The notes beneath the pieces are model-generated. The model did no database searches. It was not told the DNA's origin and worked only from the letters and a program-made list of their open reading frames with translations. A DNA stretch of 64,000 nucleotides from Carposina sasakii. Its lineage: Eukaryota; Arthropoda; Insecta; Lepidoptera; Carposinidae. Made by a program: the position numbers and the translations under genes. The stretch spans positions 9,858,001 through 9,922,000 of the forward strand of contig CP053148.1 of NCBI GenBank assembly GCA_014607495.2, written 5' to 3'. Shown here piece after piece: positions 23,804 through 35,234 of the stretch (positions within the stretch are counted from its first letter, which is position 1; the number at the start of each line of letters is the position of its first letter).

Positions 23804-24185
23804 TAACTGCCGAATACTGAAACGTCCCTCAAATATCTAACGGCTGCTTAAATGTTTTAGTAGCTCTTAAATACCAAATTCGTATGCTCAAATGTCAATT
23901 ATAAGCATGTGTTAAATTTAAGTGGGCCTTAGTTTAAGTTCTACTCAAACGCCACTCAGTGTAAAATATCGTATACTGGAAGGCCACTCAGTTGTATTTA
24001 GCTGTCAAATGAACTGTCAAACTGATTTGAGCATCGCTTACATTTAAGAGTGGTCGAGATGTCTCCTAAAGCTGTGATTGTTTTTATTCAAACATTAAAA
24101 TAATGTCTTTATCATCCTTATCTTCTCTTTTCGATGATGAAGATGAAGTTGCAGCGTGGATTGAAATGAAATACATTTATTTATA

Positions 24186-25585
24186 TCCATACATATAATA
24201 AAAATGTAACAGATCGCTGTCTGTACATGGAAGATATATGTGAAAAAATATTATAGGAGACCTTTATCAACGCAATAGTCATCGATTTAGAATACACTGT
24301 CACCTACAAATTCAAGTTGAAAAAGTGTCTCATCGCTAAGTTACAAGTGTGTGCGTGTACTCCAGAAAATGGTAAACACATAATGTTCTTAGGAACATTT
24401 GAATTTTCGTTACTTTCATCCTTATGACAGATGAATAAGGTGTTATTTCAAGTGCGAGTGATTCGCGCAAGTCATAAAATTTTATTGCCTTCGGCCGTTG
24501 GCCAGAATATTGGAAATAATACTATACCTTAAATCTATTCGCATTAAGTCGAATTCAGTTTACGCAGCGTGATTATTGTAGCAAATGTTTGCTTTTGGAA
24601 CAGAGGAATCATGGAGTGGAATCTTGAAAATATAAAATTAATAAAAATTTCAATATTTACTATTTTGTTTTTGTTTTTTTTTATTTATATTTAATTTAAT
24701 CATGTTTGCATATATTATTTATAACAGATAAATAAAATTGCAGTGTCGGCAAACAAAGCTGAATCCCTCAGCACAATGTTTAAAGATGAAACGATCAACC
24801 ATATCCTAACGGATTATATTAATGGAGAAGTGTTTTTATAAATTTATCTTAGTCAAGATATTATATATTATAAAATTATTTATAAAGAAATGGAAAAAAT
24901 TCCTCACCCGGGTGGGAATCGAACCCACGACCTCTGCATTCCGCGTGCCAGCGCTCTCACCACTGAGCCACCGGGTCAATTACTCGGATGACGAATTTTA
25001 CCATCTCTTTTCTAAATTACATACTGGCAACGTTATTTTTCATCCCGATAGCTATACACTAGCCAAATCTCGGCAAACAAAGCTGAATCCCTCAGCACAA
25101 TGTTTAAAGATGAAACGATCAACCATATCCTAACGGATTATATTAATGGAGAAGTGTTTTTATAAATTTATCTTAGTCAAGATATTATATATTATAAAAT
25201 TATTTATAAAGAAATGGAAAAAATTCCTCACCCGGGTGGAAATCGAACCCACGACCTCTGCATTCCGCGTGCCAGCGCTCTCACCACTGAGCCACCGGGT
25301 CAATTACTCGGATGACGAATTTTACCATCTCTTTTCTAAATTACATACTGGCAACGTTATTTTTCATCCCGATAGCTATACACTAGCCAAATCTCGGCAA
25401 ACAAAAATTATGCTTTTATTCAGTTTGAAGTCGTGTTTTGCCACAATTTCACAACATTATAAAACCTTTTACTAGTACTTATCGAAAATAGATAATAAAC
25501 ATTTAACATATATAATTATCCCGGATAATTTCGACATTTTGTTTTTTCTGTAGTCCACGCGGACGGATTCGCGGGCGTCAACTAG
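24186..25585 (+). mobile_element. Helitron-like non-autonomous element
   Basis: Starts TCCATACATATAATAAAAAT immediately after A. It ends with the GC hairpin CGCGGACGGATTCGCG and CAACTAG immediately before T, matching Helitron rules (5' TC, 3' hairpin plus CTRR, insertion between A and T, no target duplication). The 5' 90 bp and 3' 80 bp match the smaller minus-strand copy at 51614-51945, but the interior differs and contains the tandem SINE units. No Rep/helicase frame. Confidence 0.7.
24739..25405 (-). repeat. Tandem tRNA-headed SINE, 324-bp period
   Basis: Two head-to-tail units starting at 24822 and 25146 (period 324 bp) plus a partial third (24750-24821) are almost identical. On the minus strand each has the A-box GTGGCTCAGTGGTGAGAGC and B-box GGTTCGATTCCCACC. 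The other unit differs by one base in the B-box stem. The array sits inside the Helitron-like element, so it may have multiplied there. Confidence 0.85.
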
Positions 25586-26133
25586 TTTATAATAAAAACT
25601 TAGCTATATTTTTTACTTTTCAAGTTGGCAAAATAAATACCTACTTAATAGAAATATGAAATACCTACCTACTTGCTCATTCTCAAGTAAAGTCAATTGC
25701 ACAAACTATGTAGAGATCAGTCAAGTGTCACTCAAACCATAACGTTTCATTCTAGGACAATTGTCGACATTGATCGTAATTGCTTACACTCATTTTCGTG
25801 ATATTTTTAATGTTAAATATCATGATATTGTGAAATAAAGAATAAAATTGTGTAAAAAATTTATTAATTTTCATTTTATATAATTAAAGAAAATTATGTA
25901 GCCATAATATATTTTTATATTCGCACAATTATTGCGTAAAACGAGGCACCCTGAATGTTGCCAGATACCACGAATTTGCACCATATAAATTATTTAAGGT
26001 CTGCTTAGGTGATCATGCCTTCAAATCGTTTGAGTAGACTTCATGTATACCACTTTAATTTGAGAGTTGCTTAAATTTAAGAGTTCGTTACGTGAGAATT
26101 GTATTTGAGTGACGTTCGAGTATTCGGTTGTAA

Positions 26134-26873
26134 GTGGCTTAACACGCTTCAAAATATCGCTCTGTTAGTTTGCTGCCGTGATGACCTCGTTCCACCTTGG
26201 CAAACTTCTGGGAAGCTTCCTGAGAGCTGTGTGCGTAGACCCTGTCTTTTCGGCGGTTGAATTTTTCCGCTACCGTAAAGATTTTCTCGTCGGTAAAAAG
26301 GATTTTTCGGTATCCGCCTTTAGCGTGCTTCTGAAACAAATTTTTCGCTCTGGTCGCTCTCAGGTGGCGCAAAGCTGCTGTCAAGCGATGTCCTGTACTT
26401 CTTCGATAAGCAGCAAGCTTGAGGTCTTGTTTGATGATGCGGGGCATAGTCCTAGGTGGTATTTTAATTTCTCTAGACACAATTTTCTGCTTGCGGAGAG
26501 GATTTCTGCGAATCCGTTCAGCCACTACTTTGATCGCTGCTGCCGTCCTGGAAAATCGTGGGCGGCCGCTACTACTCGTAGGTCTGTCATTGATAGAGGA
26601 CATCTCGCTGAATCGTTTGATAGTACGGTACATGAACTTTTTAGTTATCCCAAGGGGCTGCAGTAGATCGAATATCTCGATAGGCGTTTTGATGCTCTTG
26701 TGAAGCGCTATAACCGCAACTCGATTTTCTTTCACACCCCAATCCATGGCTTCGGCTTGGGTTCTTACTATGAAGTGAGGTAACATCACGATCATTTTTT
26801 TTCTATGGAAGCACCCCTGGGAAACCACGGGTTTCCAAGATATTGAGGTCCAAAGATACATGAATATTAGCAT
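26134..26873 (-). pseudogene. maT mariner transposase, N-terminal piece
   Basis: The minus-strand frame includes MDWGVKENRVAVIALHKS, FMYRTIKRFSE, a linker GRPRFSRT, the second helix-turn-helix region, and the first catalytic Asp in KILFTDEKIF. This is the DNA-binding half of a maT-type mariner transposase (cut-and-paste at TA). The expected VMVWWG region after RGHH is lost, and the frame stops at 26139 beside the Harbinger insertion. The second part lies at 23585-23803. The upstream leader resembles MITE family B. A mariner-like end TACACCCTGTA occurs at 27100-27110. Confidence 0.85.
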
Positions 26874-27064
26874 TTTTATTTAAATAAATCCATCTGGAAA
26901 CAGTTAACAAACATTTTTTTAAAGACACCATATTCATATTTAAAAATGTTAATTTTGTAGGTACATTTTTCAATCAAATACATTGCTTGCAATAAATTTT
27001 TTTTATTTTTATTTTTTCGTTTCCCAGGGTTGGTTCCATAGCAAAAAATGATCATTACGTTACA
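26781..27064. repeat. Inverted repeat in maT leader
   Basis: AACATCACGATCATTTTTTT with CTATGGAAGCACCCCTGGGA (26781-26829) is mirrored by TTTCCCAGGGTTGGTTCCAT with AAAAAATGATCATTACGTTA (27021-27064). The symmetric leader would allow the fold-back derivatives seen as family B. Confidence 0.6.
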
Positions 27065-27109
27065 AATAATACGAGGTATTAAAATAACCACGTTGTCTTT
27101 TTACACCCT

Positions 27110-27665
27110 GTATGTTTGGTCAGAGATTACAAACATGTGAAAATACATACATACATTATAATCACGCCCTTATCTCTTACGGGGTAGGCAGAGCACCAAG
27201 GGCCGATAGAACCACATGTAAAAATAATACGTCTAATATTAAGAATAAGCTTTATTTATCATAATCGGTGTGTAGAAACTATAGCTGCACAGATTGTATG
27301 AACAAATCCTCAGTACAAATTAAGTTTAGTTAAAAATCTTAGTTTAAAAATCTGTCCATACTATTTTGAGTTTTAGGTGATATGTAAATACGTAATTATG
27401 ATATTAAGTCCGAATCCCCTGGAAGGAAATAAACATGTGATTTGGAGGCTATTTTCATATCAATCCAAACCTAGCATTAGACGACACGCCCCCCCAAACT
27501 AAATGACAAAATGTCGTGGTCGTATCGTCTAATGGAAAAACGTCCATTGGCATAAATAAACGCACACATCCTATCCATCGAATGTACTAGGTTCATTTTC
27601 AAATTTAATCTATCTCTTGAAGCCATATTTTCAAAATATTTATGTTATCTAAATCTTATTTACAG
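27110..27665. other. Last MAGUK intron segment with repeat scraps
   Basis: Near 27150-27215 a lepidopteran interspersed repeat scrap reads ATAATCACGCCCTTATCTCT and GGGGTAGGCAGAGC. Otherwise intron, ending in acceptor CTTATTTACAG. Confidence 0.45.
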
Positions 27666-27842
27666 GAGGAAGAATTAGCTGACATCATTCGGTCATCGAA
27701 TCGTATCAACTACTTGTACGGCTACATGTTTGACGAAGAAATTGTGAATGATGATTTAGGTTGCGCCCTCTCTTATTTGCTAAAAGCGGCATGGAGGGTG
27801 CAATCCGAACCATTGTGGGTTCCAGCATCTTGGGTCCAATAA
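27666..27842 (+). CDS. MAGUK gene, terminal exon
   Basis: Phase-0 exon of 59 codons including TAA (27840-27842). Reads EEELADIIRSSNRINYLYGY, MFDEEIVNDDLGCALSYLL, then EPLWVPASWVQ. This completes the guanylate-kinase domain (I.N.DL..A...L) and the terminal WVP.SWV signature of p55/MPP MAGUKs. With the four upstream exons it gives an uninterrupted SH3-hook-GK reading frame, so the gene appears intact here. No clear polyadenylation signal lies immediately downstream; AATAAA occurs about 330 bp further on (near 28176). Confidence 0.93.
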   Translation, partial: EEELADIIRSSNRINYLYGYMFDEEIVNDDLGCALSYLLKAAWRVQSEPLWVPASWVQ

Positions 27843-28341
27843 TTTTACTTTACCAATCAAACTTTGCGGTCTAGTGCTACTATGCACCAAGTCTTAACAT
27901 CATATTTGACCGCATAGATTCATAGATAGAGCCACATTTTACTGTTATCTACCGAATACTGGCATTAGTCAATGTCTACAAAAATACCAAGAAATATATA
28001 CATATACTTAGGTACATACCTAATATGTAGGTAGGTAATTAACTGCAATCATTTTCAAAAAAACTTAGTTGTGTAAAAAATAGAATCAAGCTTGGCTAAA
28101 GAAGTGTGGGGGACCTCTTACATACAATTACAACGTATGTACTTAGTTCAGTAGGTATATACTTATTACTTACTATAATAAACGGAACGCCTCAAATATG
28201 AAAATTTTATGTATGTAATATGATTAAAACGATTTTTGTTAATGGTTGCACTTTTCCCCAGTCATTTCTGATTACGGAATAAGGTATTTGATGTTTAGTT
28301 TTATAATATGTAGCTCAGGCTGGCTAGACAAATCTTCAAAA
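27843..28341. other. MAGUK 3' flank
   Basis: Likely 3' UTR grading into intergenic DNA. No second gene seen. Confidence 0.4.
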
Positions 28342-30695
28342 TAGCTCACATTTAACTACGTCAATAGGGCATTTTATGTGACGGCTAAACACCCTTATTT
28401 CAGAATTTGTGACGCTACAGAAAAATCTAAGATAATCAATCGATGTTCAGTCAACTTGAAAAACTACTTTTGGCTGGTCTCTCAATCTCGGTAACGGAAG
28501 TGATATAGACGACTTTTTGCATATCAACAAGCGTTACATAAATTTGTGACAGGCATCGAGCTAAAAGTTAAGTGATACGTGCAGCGACTTAGAAAAATGC
28601 AAAAATCTGAGTCCAGCCAGCTTGAATTTACGTATTTAACTTCTGGCTGGCACTTATGAAACTCAATAACGGGAGCGTTTTCGAATATGGTTCCTCTGCT
28701 AACATTTAGTGACGCAATTTGTGACGGCAATAATGTTTGCTTTATGGCGTCACGTTACGAGAAATAAAAAAACACTTAATGTCCAGCCAGAACGTTCAGG
28801 CCGGCTGGACACATATATCTCCACTGCCTGATGGTCTGCGGCCTTCGAAATATCTTAAAATTTTATAACGGGAGCGATAATGATAACCTGAATTTGTGAC
28901 GGAGAAACTTTGCGTAGTTTCAAAAATATTGATCATTTAAGTGTTTCAATACAAACACTGCAGTAGGGTAACCAGTATTGTATGATTTTGTAGGACCAAG
29001 TATATTTTAACGTGTTTTCTTTACTGCACGAAAATCCGTGTATTAGTGATAGGTACCTACTAATACGTACAACTGTAGGTAGGTAATTAAATTGATAGAA
29101 GACAAAAGTATAGAAGTGGTGACGGGGGAGGGTTCATTGTTTTTGTTATTGATTTCTAGCGGACGCACGCGACTTCGTCCGCGTGGACTGTAGGAAAAAA
29201 AATTGAAATCTAATTAATTCGAATTTGACTGCGAACGCTTGACGATTTGCGCCTAAAGGTATTGTGTCACGCCAAATGGAACACATGTCTTTACTCTTTA
29301 GAATAAGTTTTTAATAAATGTTCGATATGTGTTCTGCCGGTGTATCTTAAATAAATAAATAAATATAACAGGGCGCATACATCCAACTAGTGTATAATCA
29401 TGTATGTAATAAGGTCAAATTAACCACATTATAAAATGATCCGAAATAAGTTCGCCGCTCCTAAACGAACTAGTTCGTTCTTTTAGTTCGTTAGTTCATC
29501 AGTTCCTAGCTCGAATTAGACCGATCCGATGAATCGTTCGCTCGTTTTAATACGGTTCCTGCAACATGGGACAGTATTTATGGAATGATTTTACCCTCTA
29601 AAAACTGCAAAAACTTCTTAATTAATGAATATTCATAAAAATATTGGTGTAATAAAATAACCCTTTACCTATATTTTTCGCCTTTTATATGTTTAGCTGC
29701 CCCGTGCGTGACGATATTAGTTCAGTCGACGTCAATCTCGTTCATTCGCCATGAACTAACAAACTACGAAATGGGAATGAAGGAACTAGTTCGCGAACTA
29801 CACAAGACTGATTCGAAATTCACTCACAAGCTAATGACGGCTCAAATCGTAAAAACTAACAACTTTCGAGAAAAAAACATTGTAATTCACGTTACTTACC
29901 AAGGACACATTAGTTTTTAAACGATACAGATAAGTGACCCGTTAAATTTGTACTAAATGATTAATAAATAATTAAACATTCAGTTATGTAGGTGTTTTTA
30001 TACAACTGTTGCTTTGTGGTTCCGAAACTGAAGTGAAAGTTTAATTAATTTCTTTGATTAACTTTAACATAACGGAGAGTGGAAATCCTTAATTCTGTAA
30101 AATTATGGTCACCTCGCAATATTAATGGATGTTTGTATGGGAAAAATTAAATGATCAATATTTTTGAAACTACGCAAAGGTTCTCCGTCACAAATTAAGG
30201 TTATCATACATGTGTCCAGCCAGCTTAAACACATTCTGGCTGGACATTAATTTTTATTGATTTCTCGTTAACCCTTACACGCGAGGCCATAGATCAAACG
30301 TTATTACCGTCACAAATTGCGGCACTAAATGTTAGTAGAAGAACCATACTCAAAAACGCTCTCGTTATTGAGTTTCAGAAGTGCCAGCCAGAAGTTTAAT
30401 ACGTAAATTCAAGCCGGCTGGACACGGGTTTTTGCATTTTTCTACTAATCTGCTGCATGTATCGCAAAAATTTTAGCTCGATGTCTGTCACATTTATGTG
30501 ACGTCTGTAGATATGCAAAAAGTCGTCTAAATCACTTCCGTTACCGAGATTGAGAAACTAGCGAAAAGTGGTTTATCAAGCTGCTTGAACACGTTTTCGA
30601 TCGATTATCTAAGATTCTTCTGTAGCGTCACAAATTCTGAAATAAGGGTGTTTAGCCGTCACATGCGCCCTATTGACCTAGTTAAATGTAAGCTA
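28342..30695. mobile_element. Long-inverted-repeat element (about 2.35 kb)
   Basis: The left arm (28342-28940) and right arm (30147-30695) are imperfect inverted copies of about 550-600 bp. Shared landmarks are CACCCTTATTTCAGAATTTG, TCTCAATCTCGGTAACGGAA, repeated GTCCAGCCAG/CTGGCTGGAC motifs and TGATCAATATTTTTGAAACT at the inner ends. The 1.2-kb centre has no transposase, but has a Helitron-like end near 29157-29190 and a 70-codon frame at 29708 without motifs. The architecture fits a fold-back element; superfamily unknown. A relic of the arm occurs at 1031-1102. Confidence 0.8.
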
Positions 30696-30989
30696 CATTT
30701 TATAATTGTGTTCAAGGATTGATTCGTACCTGTCTATAACTAAAGGTATAAAAGAATTAGTAATAATCATCAAAAGGCGTAGCATGATTCGAGAAATTAG
30801 TATATACATATACTACCTAGTCGGTGCTTAAATTCTGTCACAAACAAAATTGGCTATAAAATGAAAACTAGTCATGATATTAAAAAAAGTTTTTTTTTAA
30901 AAAAAAGGTAATTTAATTAAATTATAAGCTAATTAGCTTACATTAAACGCAAAATTTATTCAAAATGATTGCCACCATTTTTACCGATT

Positions 30990-31560
30990 TAAAAAAAGGA
31001 GGAGGTTCTCAATTCGTCTGTATGTATAATTTTTTTTAATGTATGTTCACCGATATTTCCGTCAATTATAGACGGATTTCAAAATATTTTATTGTTGGAT
31101 AGAGTTCACTTCTGAGGTGGTCCCATTTTCACCAGGTCAGGATCTGATGATGGGATCCAAAGAAATCGAGGGCGACCACTAAAAATTGTATACTCGTATG
31201 GTGCTTTTGTTACGTAATCATGTATTACTCAGGTATATGCTTCAGGGTGTCAACATCTGATGCTGCTGTGCTGATGATGAAGCTACAGAAATCCTTAACG
31301 ATTAGGCGTTGGGAGACAGTACTGCAATTGGTCGATGGAAACTATATAGTAGTATGTAGGGCTAACGTGTTGCTTGTGAGGTATACTTGAATCAACATCT
31401 GATGCTGCTGTGCTAATGGTCAAACTACAGAACTCCTTAACGGTTAGGAGTTAGGGGACAGTACTGCAATTGGTCGAAACTTAAATGTAGGGCTAACGTG
31501 ATACTTATACGGGTAGGTACTACTCCTGAGATGGTAACGATGAAACCCTTAAGTATATAA
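30990..31560 (+). repeat. Lepidopteran dispersed repeat with internal tandem pair
   Basis: Begins near GGAGGAGGTTCTCAATTCGT. It contains CAGGATCTGATGATGGGATC (shared with 46593-46612 and its mirror near 50480), then two imperfect 140-bp units each starting TCAACATCTGATGCTGCTGT (31250 and 31392). Non-coding. Confidence 0.65.
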
Positions 31561-32012
31561 ACTAGCATATATTTAAGTTCACAACGCATTAACACAACTA
31601 AAAGTCGAGAAATAAACTGACTTCAAAAAACACAAACGACAAAAACTTTAACTAAAAAACGATAAATAACTAATTTATCTACTAAATACATGTTAAAAAT
31701 CTAAAATTATTTCAATATTTACAACTGAATACCTAATACTTTAACAAAGTCATCTTTAACTATTTAAATATTTACAATTATCACTTATTTTTTGGAGTCG
31801 ATGCCAGCCAAACAAATGTAATTAAGAAAACTGACCGACACTAAAATTCAAAGTAAAACTAAGATTGACAAGACACGTGCCCTGTCTACTACACCGTATT
31901 GTATTTTGCTGTGTGTGTGGCTTTGCCAGCCGCGCGCGTCCATCAACACAACAGACTACGTTACCTAGGCAGGGACCGACTCCAAAAAATAAGTGATAAT
32001 TATATATTTTTT
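31561..32012. other. No gene recognised
   Basis: AT-rich flank of the maT copy. A mariner end could not be fixed. Confidence 0.3.
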
Positions 32013-33027
32013 TTAAGTCTGTTTATTCACACAAGCCTTCAATCTTCGCGGCCAGTCATCAATAGCAGCACGGACCATATTCATTTCGATATCGGCCATT
32101 GCTTTAATCAATGATGACTTGAGGCTGCTCAAATTTTTGTGAGGTTTAGAACAGACCTCCTCCAATTCCTGCCAAATTTTGTAATCCAGTGGATTGAGGT
32201 CAGGGCTAGATGAGGGCCAATCTTGATGCCTTATTAGCTCGATATTCGAGCGCTCGAACCACTCCTGAGTTGTTTTGGCCTTATGCGCTGGTGCGGAGTC
32301 CTGTTGAAACACAAATGGCCGTCCTCCAAAGAGTGTCTGGGGCAGATCTTTTACTATGCGATCTAAAACCGTGTCTTGGTACACTTTTGCACTGGTTTTG
32401 ACACCTTTATCACAAAAATGCACTTCACTAGGGCCATAGTAGGACACTCCCAACCAAATCATGATTGATGATGGATGATGGCCTTGCTGCACTCTAATGG
32501 CATTTCCAGCGGCTGCTAGCGTACACCCTGTCATTCTGTTTGTTGTACTTCTCTTCGATATTAAAAATTTTCTCGTCTGTAAACAGGATATCGCGGTGTC
32601 TGTTTCTTGCGTACCGCTTTAGCAAAACTTTGCATTTCTTGGCTCTCATAGCTATCAGACGCGCGTTCAGAAGATGCCCACTCTTTTTTCGGTATGCTCG
32701 TGGTCCCAGGTCTTCATTGAGTTCTTTTTTTACGGTTCTTCTGGTTAATCCCATCTCCAAAGCCATCAGTTTCTGTTTGCGGACGGGATTTCTTGCAATA
32801 CGCGCCTTGATTGCTTTGATGACCCCTGGAGTCCTAACGGAACGAGGTCTGCCGTTTCTTTTCTTGTCATCGACACTAGAGGTTTCATTGTACCTCTTGA
32901 TGGTACGGTACACGAACCTCATCGTGATTTTTAACTTTTAAAGCAAGTTGAATATCGTCTTCGGTGGATGGCCGCAACGAAGCTATGCAATTACTGCTAC
33001 TCTGTCTTCTTTGCGAGTCCACTTCAT
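32013..33027 (-). pseudogene. maT (DD37D) mariner transposase pseudogene
   Basis: Near full-length transposase (about 338 codons) reading leftward from ATG at 33025-33027 to the stop at 32013. N-terminus MKWTRKEDRVAVIA, helix-turn-helix MRFVYRTIKRYNETSS, linker GRPRSVRTP, first Asp in DILFTDEKIF, second in FQQDSAPAHKA, third in SPDLNPLDYKIW with 37 residues between the last two, hence DD37D. Two in-frame stops near the N-terminus (within about 32935-32990) and one frameshift at about 32510-32530 disable it. All catalytic residues are kept, so inactivation is fairly recent relative to the other fragments. Confidence 0.9.
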
Positions 33028-33549
33028 CGTAAAAATAAATGAATTAAATTGTGATTTGGCAGTTTATTAATCAAAGAATATTCGAAAATCGAACACCATT
33101 TCATTTTTTTTTCTAGGTGTTCTATTTTTTAAATGTCCAGTGACAGTATTTAAGAACCGACTAGGTATATATCATGTAATCTTCTAAGAAAATACTATTT
33201 ACTTTGGATCCGCAATCTATGAGAACTGTTATATGTCTACTACTATGTATCTGGTAATACATTAGCACATGCTTTCTACCAAATATTAAAATCAGCTACT
33301 AGCACTAGCGGTCATGCTACCTTGAACCAAGTTTTGGACCACAAAATGGCCGACACTATCTTAATACGTCTCCTCTTAATAACAACATAGTATAACATAG
33401 CACTAATTAATATTTGTGATTTGATGACATAGCTACTACACCTAACGGTTCCTGCTACGGACACTGACTGAAAAAAAACCTAACAAAAAATCCTTTGATA
33501 GGTCTCAACTCAATGCGTCATCAGTAATGCTAATATAATAGACTACAAT
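33028..33549. other. maT 5' flank, no gene
   Basis: AT-rich; nothing else supported. Confidence 0.3.
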
Positions 33550-33841
33550 GGCAAAAATGTGCGCATATTTCAGTGCGCCGTGCGCGTATTGTTAATAATT
33601 CAATCACCGGCCCCCTGATTACGTAAAAGCAATAGCAAAGCCGAAGCCGCGCGATCGCAATAATTGAGTGTGTGTGTGCGCGGGGCGAGGTGCGGGGCGC
33701 GGGAGGATGCCTCGCGCTCGTTGCGCGCACGCACACACTCAATTATCCGATCGCGCGGCTTCGGCTTTGCTATTGCTTTTACGTAATCAGGGGGCCGTGA
33801 TTGAATTATTAACAATACGTGAAATTGCGCACATTTTTGCC
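33550..33841. mobile_element. GC-rich palindromic MITE (292 bp)
   Basis: GGCAAAAATGTGCGCA at the left and TGCGCACATTTTTGCC at the right bound long inverted arms. These include CCCCCTGATTACGTAAAAGC, GCAATAGCAAAGCCGAAGCC and the complement. The loop is GT-rich. Apparent frames across it exist on both strands because of the symmetry. A decayed relative may lie near 59560-59680. Confidence 0.8.
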
Positions 33842-34018
33842 TTATGGCTTTGCTATTGCTTTTACGTAATCTTCCTTAAAAGAGATTCTTACTGAAATCT
33901 CACAAGAACTTTTACACACTCGCAAGAGTTTCTCGCGAAATTCTCACGCTCGATGACGGAAGACGCAGATTTAACTGCTGCTACAAGCTTATTACTATGC
34001 GCATTTGCATGTTATAAA

Positions 34019-34110
34019 TATGATTACGCCTATATTAAAGAAAATAAGAATTCTAGTTCGTTCGTCTATTTTCTTTACTTCTTATTTTCTTTAATATAGG
34101 CGTAATCATA
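34019..34110. repeat. 32-bp perfect hairpin
   Basis: Arms 34019-34050 and 34079-34110 are exact complements (GATTACGCCTATATTAAAGA core) around a 28-nt loop. Confidence 0.9.
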
Positions 34111-34121
34111 CTATTTATTAC

Positions 34122-35053
34122 TAGTGTTTCCGAACTATCGATAGTTCGACTATCGATAATTGACCTGGAAAATCATCTATAATATCGATAGGCCTATCGA
34201 TAGTATGGATACTATCGATGGTATTGAAGCTCAATATTGACATTACTATTGTTATTACAATTTTTATGTTGCAAAATTGTCACTTAGCTCGTGCCTCGGA
34301 AAGCACGTAAAACCGTTGGTCCTGCGCCTGATCTCCGGTCGTGCCGGCTTTCCGTCCCATCGGACTATGAGAGTAACGGAATAGAGAGTGCGTATGTGTA
34401 TGCGCATACACTTGTGCACTATAATATCTTCTGTGTGTGTACCTGGCCAATCTCCGTAGAGATTGGTCGCCTTGGCCGAAATACGGTCGGAGATCGTCAC
34501 TATCGTAATAATGAATATTGTAATAATAATCGATACTATCGATATGTTTGCGCGGTCGACAGTAGGCTGTGATTCAATAGTATTGTCTATGAATATTGGT
34601 TGATGTAGCTAGTACATATTTTGAGGCTGTAATCTTGATGTAACTATTTCATGTCATGTGACCCGTATATACTAAATGTAAAAAAAAAGGTAAATGTTAA
34701 AAATAAAACGGTATACTTAATGTAAAATAGTGCAACAATATTTAAGGAGGATTTTATCAATTTACTTATAATTTATTGTTGCCACCTTAAATGACAATAA
34801 AAATTATTATACGGAAATGTTTAAAAACCTTAAAACCATCTCATATTCTGTCAGCCACTAGCTAGACAATTATGGTATTAGCAATACTATTGAGGAAAAG
34901 ATCACTATCGATGGGATAAAACTATCGATAGTACATACGATATTGAGCTTCGATAATATCGATAGTATTGCTGTGTGTCAATAGTATTGCCCCTCACGGA
35001 GCTATCGATAGTATCGATAGGACTATCGATACTATTGTTCTTGCCCAACACTA
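34122..35053. mobile_element. hAT-like element with CGATA-rich ends
   Basis: The left end TAGTGTTTCCGAACTATCGA and the complement of the right end TAGTGTTGGGCAAGAACAAT resemble hAT termini. Both subterminal regions are packed with ACTATCGATAG motifs (about 34130-34230 and 34895-35030) and share GAAGCTCAATAT in inverted orientation. No 8-bp target duplication was recognised. The interior carries another repeat (34290-34500). Non-coding. Confidence 0.6.
34290..34500 (+). repeat. Lepidopteran dispersed repeat inside 34122-35053
   Basis: GAAAGCACGTAAAACCGTTG, CCGTCCCATCGGACTATGAG and TTGGCCGAAATACGGTCGGA follow a pattern I recall as widespread in butterfly genomes. A similar tail (ACCGAAATCGGTCGGAGGTC) is at 47808-47828. 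Confidence 0.5.
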
Positions 35054-35234
35054 AACACTAACGTTTAGTGAACGTAAACGCGTTAATCAACGGCATTTCC
35101 CGGTAGTGTGGCCCCGGCATCATTGAAACTTATTGAACTGGAAGTGACATGTATGTGTGTGTTGCCAAAATTTTCTTCAGATAAGGCATTATGCCACTTT
35201 CAGTTGTTGAGTTTCATGTGCAAAACAGTGCCAT

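Larger units (their letters stand above)
23807..26130 (+). mobile_element. PIF/Harbinger-like element, TSD TAA
   Basis: The left end CTGCCGAATACTGAAACGTC and the complement of the right end, CAACCGAATACTCGAACGTC, are imperfect terminal inverted repeats of about 28 bp. They are flanked by TAA at 23804-23806 and 26131-26133, the 3-bp target size typical of PIF/Harbinger. An open frame from 24102 begins MSLSSLSSLFDDEDEVAAWI, a transposase-like acidic N-terminus (family assignment is an inference), and is interrupted by the Helitron-like insertion at 24186. Without that insertion the element would be about 0.9 kb. It interrupts the maT transposase gene. Confidence 0.75.

Noticed and set aside
26178..26703. 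Plus-strand frames of 162 and 94 codons
   Set aside because: Antisense shadows of the maT transposase on the minus strand.
33530..33895. Open reading frames on both strands
   Set aside because: They mirror each other because the region is a palindromic MITE; no independent coding support.
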